Origin: Adiantum capillus-veneris
Lineage: Eukaryota; Streptophyta; Polypodiopsida; Polypodiales; Pteridaceae
Assembly: GCA_014529385.2 (NCBI GenBank)
Contig: CM043943.1
Coordinates: forward strand, 104,256,355-104,320,354
Length of the DNA: 64,000 bases
Reading direction: 5' to 3'
Positions within the stretch are counted from its first letter, which is position 1; each line of letters begins with the position of its first letter. The notes below the pieces were generated by a model. The model saw nothing but the letters and a program-made list of their open reading frames with translations, made no database searches and was not told where the DNA came from. Below are positions 20,926 through 30,599 of this stretch, in pieces. Position numbers and translations under genes: made by a program.

Positions 20926-21149
20926 TGTTAGAATTAGGGTTGCAGAGAAACGCACATAGCTTGGAGAAGACGAAGGAAGCCACACAATAGAGAGTGTATT
21001 ACTTAGTGTGCAATGGAAAGATTGATAGCCCTAGAGTGATGGGCGTAGTATACAATGCACGGGGGAAAAAAAACCTCCTAAAGAGGGAAAAAATGCCCCA
21101 GCGGTCCTTGTGTGATCACACACATCACTACCACATGTATATGGTAACA
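20926..21149 (-). repeat. 5' LTR of copia B
   Basis: 224 bp, plus reading tgttagaatt to tatggtaaca. It matches 5475-5700 apart from scattered changes, and its outer flank gttgc is the TSD partner. Confidence 0.9.
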
Positions 21150-21805
21150 GTTGCCCAACCACTGGCTCATGCACAATGTTTTCCATGAGAACCTATATAA
21201 GCCTTACAAAGGAGCGCCATCAAAAGAAGCAATAGTTGTAGACCCTCCAAAAATCGAAGAGCAAGAAGAAGTACTTCAATCTAAGTCCATCCTATGACAT
21301 GAAGACAAGGTATTAAGAAATGGTGAGATTATCTGACAATATCTTATTAAGTTAAAAAATTATCCTTTTAAAGATGATAAATAGTTGCAAGGAACCTAGG
21401 TTGAGGATAATATGAACCTTGTCAATGCTTACAATGTTGCACTAGAGTAAGCATATGAAAATGCATTTTAAATGAAAAATGTTTTTGTCTTATAAGACTA
21501 GTTCTCTTTTTATTGTGCACAAATTTAAATAGTATGCATGCTTAGAATCATGTTTGTGGTGACGACGTCTCCCAAACACCAAATAGAATTTGTCACTCTA
21601 CTTTGGAAGTATGATATGGACTAAAGAGCAGACATGCTTGCGACAGCTACGTCTCCCAAGCACGAAATGGATTAGTCATCCATCTTGGAATGATGTCGTA
21701 GGGTAAAAAGGGATCCTCTACCCGCTAAGAAACATGGACTAATGACTAGGCTTTATCTTCTCTACCTCATAGTCAAGGACGACTATGATTTCAAGAGAGA
21801 GATAA
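21150..21805 (+). pseudogene. Chromovirus A pol C-terminus, 3' UTR and polypurine tract
   Basis: Continues from 5474 inside the motif KLPNHWLIHN. It then shows the decayed chromodomain region (HEDKVLR-like at 21297, YLIKFKNYPFEDA-like at 21340) and the end NLVNAYNA near 21420. The UTR mirrors that of D, including the diverged ttgtgcac and agcatgtct segments. tttcaagagagagataa at 21789-21805 is the polypurine tract. Confidence 0.82.
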
Positions 21806-21904
21806 TGTCATAAAACATATTATCTAACTATACCAAATGATTTTCTCATGTTAACTGATCATTTAATGTGGGAGAATAAACGGAAACAAGAGTTAGAATA
21901 GAGA

Positions 21905-22110
21905 CATGTGCTTCTAAACCTATCTCAACATGGGACCAAAAGGAGAGATGGTTGCATCTCAATAGGGGTCCAAAAGGAGATGTTCTATCAAAGAGAATGT
22001 GCAATAAGTGCTTCTAAACTTACCTCAATAGGAGACCAAGAGGAGAGATGGTTACATCTCAATAGGGGTCCAAAAGGAGGTAGTCTATCAAAGAGCAACG
22101 TGCATCTAAT
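21905..22110. repeat. 100-bp tandem duplication in the A LTR
   Basis: tgcttctaaac starts at 21909 and 22009. Both copies contain gagagatggtt and aataggggtccaaaagga. Confidence 0.75.
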
Positions 22111-22184
22111 GGAGCTTAAAAGACCTTAGGGTTAGCTTCATTCAAGACCTCCAATGGTTAGTATTAAAAGTCCTTTGACCTTAG

Positions 22185-22345
22185 GCAAGCTAGGGCTGAG
22201 CTTGAGATGGGGACCCAACCTAAACTTACCTTTGACCTTAAACAAGCTAGGGCTGAGCTTGAGGTGGGAACCCGACCTAAGCTTGCCTTTGACCTTAGCA
22301 AGCTACGGCTGAGCTTGAGGTGGGAACTCCACCTAAGGTTCTTGT
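22185..22345. repeat. 57-bp tandem array in the A LTR
   Basis: caagctagggctgagcttgag recurs at 22186, 22243 and 22299 (periods 57 and 56), with diverging gaccttag spacers. Confidence 0.8.
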
Positions 22346-22379
22346 CATGCTTGATGAGTAAGGTACTTGAGGTACTTGT

Positions 22380-22655
22380 TATACCTAATGAGGAAGGTGC
22401 TCGAGAAGCTTCCTATGCATGGGGGATCAGATGCTTGAGTCAAAAAGAGACCCTACACACTTAATGAGGAAGTTGCTTGAGAAGCTTCCTATGCATGGGG
22501 GGTAAGATGCTTGAGTCAAAAAGAGACCCTACACACTTAATGAGGAAGTTGCTTGAGAAGCTTCCTATGCATGGGGAGTAAGATGCTTGAGTGAAAAATA
22601 GACCCTACACACTTAATGAGGAAGTTGCTTGAGAAGCTTCCTATGCATAAAAGTC
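22380..22655. repeat. 76-bp tandem array in the A LTR
   Basis: aagcttcctatgcat recurs at 22406, 22482, 22558 and 22634, an exact 76-bp period. The inner copies are nearly identical, so the array is younger than the LTR itself. Confidence 0.88.
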
Positions 22656-23700
22656 CCAAAGATAGGGGAATATTTGACCTAACCTTCCACTCACCCAAGG
22701 GGCACCCCTTTTCTAAAAGGGCACATGGGACACATGTCAAACTCTCAATAAGCATGCTATTGGTTGGGCTAAAGAGGGGTCCAATGAGCTTCTACTTCCA
22801 TCCAACAAATATCTAGTTATTTTCAAGCTCTCTCTCTCTAAGGGGTAAGGAGGACACTTGTCAACAGACTACCCATGTACTTGAATGCATGCATCATGTG
22901 ATTGGCTAGAGGGACAAGGGTCCAATGATCTTGCAGCATGTAGAAATTTCGCCCAAAGCAAGGAAGGGGGGTGCTAGGGGGATATACTCCACACACACAC
23001 ACACACTCATTTGGAAGGGAATTCTCACTTGGTGAAAGTTGAGGAACACCACCTCCTTCTCCAAGCTTGTGAGAAGTGAGAGCTTACATCAACACTCTTG
23101 GCTATGGAATGCAAATCCAACCAAGAGCCATGCTTCAATGCTTAATCATGCCATCTTCTCCATCTCCATTACTATGCTATTATGTATGCTATCAAGAAGA
23201 GTAATGATAAGTGAGGAACTATTTCTTTCTCCTATGGAATGTTTCTTCTTCCTCTTCTCTATCCTCATTCCCCGCTAGCTCTCTACAGCTTTGAAGGTGT
23301 TTGAGGCCTTGGGACTGAGGCTTGGGATAGTTAATGCTTTCTACAAAGTTTATGTTATGCTTGTGATGCATGAAGCTTTCCATCTTCATTGCATCACCTA
23401 GGTCACAAGGAGCACAAAGATTGTATTGTACCAAGTCTCTCTTGATGGGATAAACTATAATACAAATGCCTATTAGAGGGGGGACCGGCTCCATATGAAT
23501 CCGGTCCTCAACTATTGTCATGTTCTTTAAAATCTCTCTCTTGCAAAATTATTGTTCATACCAAGTTAACTAAGTACCATGTTTATGTTGCTACCATCAA
23601 TTAAGTTCACCCGCTATGCTCACAAATTAATCTCACAAAAGTACTTCATCTAATTTCCTAATTCCGCTACTCTCAAAGTTCATAGGCCATTACCATTACA

Positions 23701-25356
23701 GAGTAGAAGGAGTATCTTTAGAAAAGAGGGAGTATTTTTAGAGAAGGGAGAGCCTCTTATCTTGGAAGTCAAGATTCTCATTAATTTAGAGACTCAAAAT
23801 TGCGCATCGGATATGTGACCTTAAAAAAAAAAAAGGGTGCGAACATGCGCGAACTTATCTCTTTGCCTTTTTCTATTCTTAGCTTGTAATTTTGGCTCTT
23901 GAAAGCTGATATAAAGGCCCCTCTTTCCTCACTTTGGGAGACACACACACACACACACACAAAAGTTCTCAGAAGCGGAACCTCTCTTGCAATAACGTCG
24001 GGGTTACCTTCTCTCCCTCAACCTCTCACTCTCAACCCATCTCCATCTCCAACTCCCTCCCTATCATCATCGTGTTGCCCTTCGGATTCTTGAGTTCTTT
24101 TTCTCTTTTCCCCTCTTCTCTACCTCTATATGATGGCCCCGAAATGAGTGACTCGAAGCTCAAAGTACACTCATGTTTCTCTACCTCCAAGTAAGGTGCA
24201 AAAGAAGGTATTATATACTCCAATCGTAGCTCAAGCGGATGTATCGACTGCGGAAGAAGTTGAAGCTGCCCAACCTCCAACACGGGAGGTAATTGAACAT
24301 GTCGCTAATCCGATAAGATAAATTTATAATTTTACATTGCTATTCATGTTGACCTAGGAAGCTAAGCATAGGGATTTCCTTAAACTGTCCAAGAAACGTG
24401 ATTGTATCACAAGAAACAAGCATATGTTTTCATAGATTAGTGAAAAAATTGTTTGATACATTGTCAGTGTGTTTGTTAAATTGTTATTGTTTGATAAGTT
24501 GTTATTGGTTGATATAAAGAGTTGGTTCATGTTTAAAGAATCATTTAAAGAGAAGAATTCTTGAAAGGATATCTTTTGTTCCTCGCAAATAGCGAGATGC
24601 CTTGCGGTTAGCGAGATGCCTCGCAGATATCGGCTCTCTTTTATTCCTCATGGCAGTTAGCAGGATGCCTTGCATGTAGTGAGATGCATGGTGGTTAGCA
24701 AGATACCTGGTGGTTAGCAGGATGCCTGGTGGTTGGCAAAATACCTCGCGGGGTTAGCAGGATGCCTCGTGGTTAGCGAGATTGGAAGGTTGCGTAATTC
24801 GTGGTTAGCAAATAAATCCTTTGCAAAGGTTCTGTTGGTTAAACAAAAAATGTCCACTGATAGCAGCAAACTCAAAAGAAATTGGAAAAGTTCTTTTTGT
24901 TGAAATATAGGACTGTCTTCATTAGGGCTTGTTTAAATTGTTTTGGTATTGTTTGAAGGGCTGTATAAAAGAACCGGTGTCTGGACTTAATCAAGGAACA
25001 CTGTTTGTATATATAAAACAGTGTGGTAGTAATTAGAAAACAAGCTAAAAAGTATGAGTGTGGCGTGGAAAGTGGGACTGGCTCAGGTTGCCACTCAACG
25101 ATGGGTGGTCTCGATTAGTTGAGAAACTGTCCACTCCCTCTTATTGAGAGAAGTGAAATTAGAGACTCATTGTGCCAAGAGTTGAGAAGCCCCAAATATA
25201 CATGCCCCTAAAAGCTATGGATTCGATTAGTCGAGTACTTTTCACAAGATGACTAGTTAGTTTAAACTATGTCTTATAATATATTCAGGTTTATGAATGG
25301 CGGCCATGCCTCTTAAACGTGGAAAAGAGGCATTCTTTATGGATTCTAAATATGTT
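23701..25356 (+). repeat. 5' LTR of X, first part
   Basis: Homologous to 42989-44596: gagggagtatttttagagaagg, a TATA box (tgatataaaggcccc, about 23907), a CA microsatellite (23941-23960), ctctatatgatggccccgaaa (24125), a 19-bp minisatellite, and tggattctaaatatgt at the end. Followed abruptly by gypsy E+ sequence. Confidence 0.75.
24590..24790. repeat. 19-bp minisatellite in X LTR, copy 1
   Basis: Variants of gcgagatgcctcgcggtta are repeated about eight times, some interrupted. The matching array in the other LTR is at about 43815-44035. Confidence 0.75.
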
Positions 25357-26533
25357 TTCTATTGTAGTTGTTCCCAAAAAGAATGGGAAGTTGAGAGTAT
25401 GTGTAGATTATAGGAAACTTAATGGTCAAACCATCAAGGATCCATTTCCATTGCCTTTCACAGATATGTTGCTTGATGAGATTGCAGGGTATCAGATGTA
25501 CAACTTTATGGATGGATATAGTGGCTACAACCAATTACAAATTTCTCCTGGAGACTGAGGGAAGACCACTTCCATCAATGAGTGGGGAACATTTATGTAT
25601 TTGGTAATACCATTTGGCCTATGCAATGCACCAGCCACTTTTAAGCGGTGTATGATGGAGATATTCAATGAGTTTCTTCATCGATTCCTCGCCATATTCA
25701 TGGACGATTTCACTCTATATTCAGTTGAGGAACAACATTTACTATTCCTGGAAATGGTTTTCAAGCGCTGTCAGGAGAAGCTGATTTGTTTGAATCCATT
25801 TAAATCTGTTTTCCTAGTCTGGAAAGGACAGCTACTGGGACATGTAGTATCCCGCAATGGAATAGAAATGGCCAACGACAAGATTCAATGTGTTCAGCAG
25901 GCCAAGGCACCCAGGAATGCATCTGAGTTAAGTTCTTTCTTGGGATATATTAACTTTTACAGAAGGTTTGTGCATAAATTTGCCTCCCAAGCTTTACCAC
26001 TGTATGAGCTCACAAAGAAAACTAGCAAGTTCAATTGGACTACTGAGTGTGAGGAAAGTTTTCAGAACTTAAAATGTGCCATTATCAGTAAACCAGTCCT
26101 TCAGCAACCAAATTGGGATGTTATCTTCCATGTACATGTGGATGCTTCGGGGCTGGCAATGGGGGCGATACTAGCCCAGTCAGATGGAAGGACTGACTAT
26201 CCTATCTATTTCGCCAGTTGCAGATTCAGTGAGACTGAACAAGGTTATACAACCACTGAACGAGAAGCTCTAGGGATGGTTTTCAGTACTACAAAATTCA
26301 GGCATTATCTTCTAGGAAAACTGTTTCATTTCTATGTGGATCATCAGGCTCTCCTATTCTTGATTAATAAAGTCATTATTCAAGGCAGGTTAATACGGTG
26401 GATGATGTTCCTTATGAAATTTGAATTTTGGATTTTCCATAAACCTGGCAAGAACCACTGTGGCACTGATTTTCCTTCTAGAAGTACGGAGGTCTATTCT
26501 AAAGTGTCTTTAAGACGAACCAGTGGATGCTGA
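25357..26533 (+). pseudogene. E+ reverse transcriptase and RNase H
   Basis: RT motifs in order: VVPKKNGKLRVCVDYRKLN; FMDGYSGYNQLQ; a TGA at 25556-25558; then, in the same frame, VIPFGLCNAPATF, the catalytic FMDDFTLYS near 25699, and LGYINFYRRFVHKFA in the connection. RNase H shows HVDASGLAMGAILAQ (about 26138), TEREALGMVF (about 26258) and YVDHQALLFL (about 26334). The segment ends at a TGA after a frameshift near 26525. Residues for catalysis are kept but the frame is not. Confidence 0.85.
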
Positions 26534-27605
26534 ATTATTTCAGCTGGAAGCGGCAGAATCAGTTGATCCTGAGTTATATGAAGTATATCAGTTTCTTTCT
26601 CAGGGTGCTTTCCTAGATGACTGGAAGCAAAACCAGAAGAAGGCTTTGGTCATCAAAAGCTTAAAGTTCACCATCATTGGGGGTTCTCTCTATCGATTAG
26701 GTGTTGATGGTATTCTTCGCCGATGTGTGCCTATGGAAGGGAGAATGCAAGTCATCTGAGAAGCACATAATGGAGAATCTGGTGGACACTTTTCTACTGA
26801 CATTACTTACAAGAAGATTTTGCAGGCTAGTTTATGGTGGCAAACACTGATATCTAATGTTAGAAGCTTTTGCAAAACTTGTGACATATGCCAAAGAATG
26901 GGTAGACCTACAGCTGCAGACATGACTCCCTTAACACCAGTACAACCACTGGGTGTTTTCATGAAATGGGGTTTGGATTTTATGGGACCTTTCAAGAAGG
27001 TTACTCCCAGGAAGAATAGGTATATAGTGATGGACACCTGCTATGTAACTAAGTGGGTAGAAGCTAAGGCTCTTCCCGACAACACAGCCAAATCCACTGA
27101 AAGATTTTTATTTGAGAATATTGTCTGTCGCTATGGATGTCCTGTGGAGATTGTGTCGGACCAAGTGACACACTTCATCAATGACACTACGGAGATCCTT
27201 CTGGATATGCATTCAGTCAAGCATCGAAAATCCACACCTTATTATCCTAGATGCAATGGACATGCCGAAAGCAGTAAAAAGACCATTAAGACTATTCTCA
27301 CTAAGATTGTGCAGAAAAAGCCAGACCAGTGGGATTTGAAGCTTTAGACTGCTTCAAGGGCATACAGGATAGCTTATAAGGTCACTATAGGATTGACACC
27401 ATTCAGAATGGTATATGGCACTGAAGTTGTTGTCCCTATGGAGTTTGTTATTCCAAGCCTCAGAATGGTTGTAGAATATGTGTTAGATTTTAATCACAAT
27501 CTTAAGAAGCGACTGGAGGAGCTTACCCAGTTAGATGAACTCAGGCAACGGGCTATGCTGGAACAGGAGATTGTTCAGCAAAGAAGAAAGCACTGTCATG
27601 ACTGA
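26523..27605 (+). pseudogene. E+ integrase
   Basis: One frame with TGA at 26757-26759, TAG at 27345-27347 and TGA at 27603-27605. The zinc-binding domain has H and H in EAHNGESGGHF, then CKTCDIC near 26875. The core has GLDFMGPF (first Asp, about 26975), IVSDQVTHFINDT (second Asp, about 27152) and CNGHAESS (Glu, about 27265). The conserved Q-G-T after the second Asp reads Q-V-T. ERVYGTEVVVPMEF-type sequence (27405) belongs to the C-terminal part. Confidence 0.85.
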
Positions 27606-28200
27606 AGAATGAAGGTCCGAGAGGTTCAGAAAGGGGATCTGGTACTCTTATATTAGTCTAGATTGGGTCCTAAGAAGCCGAATCTAAAGATAGCCTGGGC
27701 AGGACCATTTGAAGTGGATTGGGTTTTCTCCAATGGCACGGTAAGACTGTGAGGACTATCTGGATTACTGCTGCCAGGAGTGTATAATGGAGCTAAAATC
27801 AAGCTCTACTATTCAGAAGCTAGAGAGCCTTGCCAGGAACAGGGTACTGGGGATTTGGACGCTGAAGACCAAGAAATTCTAGAATCAGCTATCTTGGGGA
27901 TTTTTCATGTGCAGCCAGTTCCAGTTTCAGAACCAGTTTCAGACCAGTACCAGCGAGACCAAGCCACGCTGATATCAGGACCAGAACAGTGGAGACATAG
28001 ATATCAGTTTTTAGGCGACCAACGGTCAGATGGAATATCAGTGGTAATCATTTCAATGACGGGTGAAAGTCTTGTCCAATGCATGTCTGCCACGTCATTT
28101 GTGGTGCACAGAAGTCTAGGAATGGTAAGTGGTGGAGCTTTTATGGCACGAACGCGTATAACAGTCAAGTGAGTCGGCATGTTTCCTTGCAAATCCCCTG
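27606..28200 (+). pseudogene. E+ pol tail and linker to the accessory ORFs
   Basis: GPFEVDWVFSNGTV-like and YNGAKIKLYYSE sequence (27700-27815) is the normal end of this integrase class. An open stretch to 28172 is rich in V, P and S. Bases 28128-28195 match the minus copy E- at about 34300-34380. ORF2, which follows in E-, is deleted here. Confidence 0.65.
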
Positions 28201-28204
28201 TGCG

Positions 28205-29696
28205 ATGATGATCATGATGCTTCTCCTCCATCTCCACCTCCAGGACCTGGTACTGGTGGTACAGGGCCAATTGGAGGAAATCAATCACAGGCAGACCATC
28301 ATGAAGGGTAGAGGTCGAGCAATCAACAGCCAGAAGAGCAACAATCCAACAACACTGGGAGTCCACCGGCACACCAGTCACAACAAATCAGGGATGTTAA
28401 AGGGAAAAGCAAAGCTGTGATTGAGGGACCAACAGGTGATGAGCAACATTCATTATAGCTCATCACGTTGAACAAGAGATTGAGACATCAGCAGGCTCCT
28501 ATAACCAGGCGGTATTTGGAGGATGATGATCTTATATCTGATCTGGAACACTTTCAAAGATTGTATGTCGGAGCCAAGGAAATGATTGAGCATTGGAAGT
28601 CAATTGTTTTCCATGATCAAGAGGCTTGCCAATTACCTGCACATCCCAGCACAATACAACTGTTGGAAAGGGTGTGTGAGTGGATACTAACTGCTGAAGA
28701 GAGAGTAACCAATCCACAATCGCAACGATAGTCTATTGCAGATTGTCGCTCAGTGGCTATGGAATTAGAGCTTCTGCTGGGAAACAAGCCAACATATAGA
28801 TGTATGAAGGGTGTCAGGAATCAATTGAAAGAGGTCTTGGTACAAATACAAATTGCTAGGGGAGTTCTGTACCAAAGGGTGCGGACCATTCTTGAAGACC
28901 AGACTGCCACCAGCAAGGACCTCAAACTAGAATGTCAGTGGAAGAACAGGCAACTGCTCTCCGAAAACTGTTTCAGCTGGTTAGGATAACCAGAAAAATG
29001 ATGCAGCAAGAGAGCCAGGTTGTCCTTAACTTCTTAGAATTTGTGCTTGATTCCCCAGTTCTCTTGTATGTTTTACCAGCAAGAGAGGCAAAGTTGCCAA
29101 GATGTTTTCCAACACTTTACCCTCAACATCTAGAACCACTCGATCGGCTCACATATTTCAAGATTATTGATGAACTTCAGGATTGGTATGAGCGATCGAT
29201 TGTGGAATGGAAAACTTGGCAAACACTGTTCAACGACGCCCTCCAACTGAATGATATCCAAGAGATGAAAGAGGAGATGCAGAGGATCAGACTTTGTATG
29301 GGCCAGTGGAAAATTCATATCAAAGGCCTCACTAAAATCACCAACCAACTGTTGCAACTCACTGTTGAGTCCTCTAAACAGCCTGAAAAGGACATTACGG
29401 CTAAACCAATCCTAGGACCACAGTATAGAGAGATGGATGAGATTCTTTTTGAATCTTGTATTAAAACCAATCAGCCTCTCCTAGAAGGATGGATCCATAC
29501 AGCTTCGCATTGTCACAAATTGGTCAGAACTAGGATCACCAAAGGCAGACGCACGCTCTATGATCCCGACACCAAAACCTATCATCCTCTCACGCCTTAT
29601 GAAATGGAGATGACCACAGAAAGGTGGGATCAGCTTGAGCAAGAGGCCATTTACAGACTCATTCAGAGGGAGAATGCTGGCACTGGGACTTCTTAG
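28205..29696 (+). pseudogene. E+ accessory ORF3
   Basis: Open parts 28468-28731, 28753-28989 and 28932-29696 encode one protein broken by a TAG near 28730 and a frameshift near 28985. Features seen: RRYLEDDDLISDLEHFQRLY, WKSIVFHDQEACQLPAHPS, MELELLLGNKPTYRCMK, then a long helical part with several Trp (DWYERSIVEWKTWQTLF) and a basic C-terminus ending TGTS. Nearly the same protein is encoded by E- (31965-30600), and a diverged version by G (about 51720-51960). I recognise no known fold or enzyme motif. It sits between integrase and the 3' LTR, the position of env-like ORFs in Athila, but I see no signal peptide or membrane helix. Confidence 0.7.
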
Positions 29697-29969
29697 ACGC
29701 CATCCAGGCCAAAGGGTGAACAGAAGCGGGTTCAGTGGAAGGATACTGGGTAGTTCCATCTCAGAATTCGGTCAAGGATTTTTCTTTCTTCTCAGCTGGA
29801 AGGTTGATATTAGTCTGTGTAGATGATGAGAGCTCTACATTGGCCTTTTCAACTGCCTCTTGCAATCTTTGTATGGCCACTCTATCATTGGTCAAGTCCA
29901 GTCCTTGGAATCAGAATCAAACGGTGGATTTTTTTCTCAAAAATTTTGGAATTTTGCCAAAATTCAAGA

Positions 29970-29982
29970 AAGGAGGGAAGGA
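29970..29982 (+). other. Polypurine tract of E+
   Basis: aaggagggaagga ends one base before the LTR start tgtagatgg. Confidence 0.7.
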
Positions 29983-30446
29983 TGTAGATGGCTGAGATAG
30001 TCTCACTGTGTGGGAACCGGCTCCTGAGTGACGCACAGTGGAGTAGTCAATAATCACCACGGCAGTTACCATAGTAATTCCCAAAGCAAAAAAATAGGAC
30101 CATTACATTGTAATGGGGTTGGCATAAGTTACGGGCATGAATTGAGTCATTTGTCGGCTGTACCTCCGTTAAGCTTTTGATCCATAATCCTAAGTTGTTC
30201 TTGAGCTACATCATCTTCATTGTAATCTTCCATCTGTAATCCCAATTACAGCAGTACTGTATATTCCAGTCATACATACTTTGTACTCATTCTCTCTGAG
30301 TCTAAATCTGAATTTCTGAATCTGAATATCATTCTCAGTACTTCAGTCTAGTTCTCATTCCAGTAGATGTATTCCAGTTCAGTTTCTACTCCCTTGTCCA
30401 GTCTTGTTTGAACTAATACATCACCAATAGCTGTAAACTTCTAACA
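29983..30446 (+). repeat. LTR of E, shared junction copy
   Basis: tgtagatggc to cttctaaca, 464 bp, homologous to 38107-38582 in the opposite orientation. It has a polypurine tract on its left and a primer-site leader on its right, so it is flanked by internal sequence on both sides. Confidence 0.85.
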
Positions 30447-30478
30447 CTGGAATCAGCTATCTAAAAGAGATCAGCTCC
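30447..30478 (+). other. Primer-site leader after the E junction LTR
   Basis: Begins ctggaatcagctatc and matches 32 bases of the leader following the E- 5' LTR (38106 downwards, minus strand). It then stops and is joined to the 3' UTR of the inverted copy E-. The primer site resembles TGGTATCAGAGC only in part. Confidence 0.75.
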
Positions 30479-30599
30479 GATCCCAAAATTTCTGAGAAAA
30501 AAATCCACCGTCTGATTCTGATTCCAAGGACTGGACTTGACCAATGATAGAGTGGCCATACAAAGATTGCAAGAGGCAGCTAAAAAGGCCAATGTAGAG

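Larger units (their letters stand above)
5475..21149 (-). mobile_element. Copia retrotransposon B, split by nested insertions
   Basis: Both LTRs (5475-5700 and 20926-21149) have matching ends. The flanks are gttgt (5470-5474) and gttgc (21150-21154). The target inside chromovirus A reads gttgc, so this is a 5-bp TSD with one later change. Without the nested insert (7771-18586) the element is about 4.9 kb, normal for copia. Order on the minus strand: 5' LTR, tRNA-Met primer site, gag, protease, integrase, RT-RNase H, polypurine tract, 3' LTR. The integrase is both internally deleted and interrupted, so the copy is dead although its RT-RNase H frame is open. Confidence 0.9.
3087..23700 (+). mobile_element. 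Chromovirus A: old Ty3/gypsy element, interrupted and truncated at its 5' end
   Basis: Visible parts are a decayed pol (3087-5474), its C-terminal end and 3' UTR (21150-21805), and a 3' LTR (21806-23700). Everything between 5475 and 21149 is a later insertion. The pol is the same family as intact element D: the D protein reads MAYQLKLPNHWLIHNAFHV, and A is split inside this motif after QLKL. No 5' LTR, gag or first half of protease remains; homology to D starts near the GAPWFDHL region of protease. Many stops and frameshifts show it is much older than D. Confidence 0.8.
21806..23700 (+). repeat. 3' LTR of chromovirus A (1895 bp)
   Basis: Starts tgtcataa (D: tgtcataataatc) and ends ggccattaccattaca (D: ggccattaaatgttaca). 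Diverged and about 300 bp longer than the D LTR, partly through three internal tandem arrays. Conserved tracts are the tttctcatgttaactgatcattt start, the GT/CA microsatellite near 22990, and the segment near 23440-23520 that in D borders the R region. Confidence 0.85.
25357..30446 (+). mobile_element. Gypsy element E+, 5'-truncated Ogre/Tat/Athila-like copy
   Basis: Begins abruptly inside RT (VVVPKKNGKLRVCVDY) and continues through RNase H, integrase, pol tail and accessory ORF3. It ends with a polypurine tract (29970-29982) and LTR 29983-30446. The DGYSGYNQ motif in RT, rather than the DLKSGYHQ of D, places it outside the chromoviruses. Five in-frame stops and at least two frameshifts are present. 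Gag, protease and the start of RT are missing. Confidence 0.8.

Noticed and set aside
24590-24790. CRISPR-like array
   Set aside because: Units are contiguous 19-bp degenerate repeats without unique spacers, in a plant LTR.
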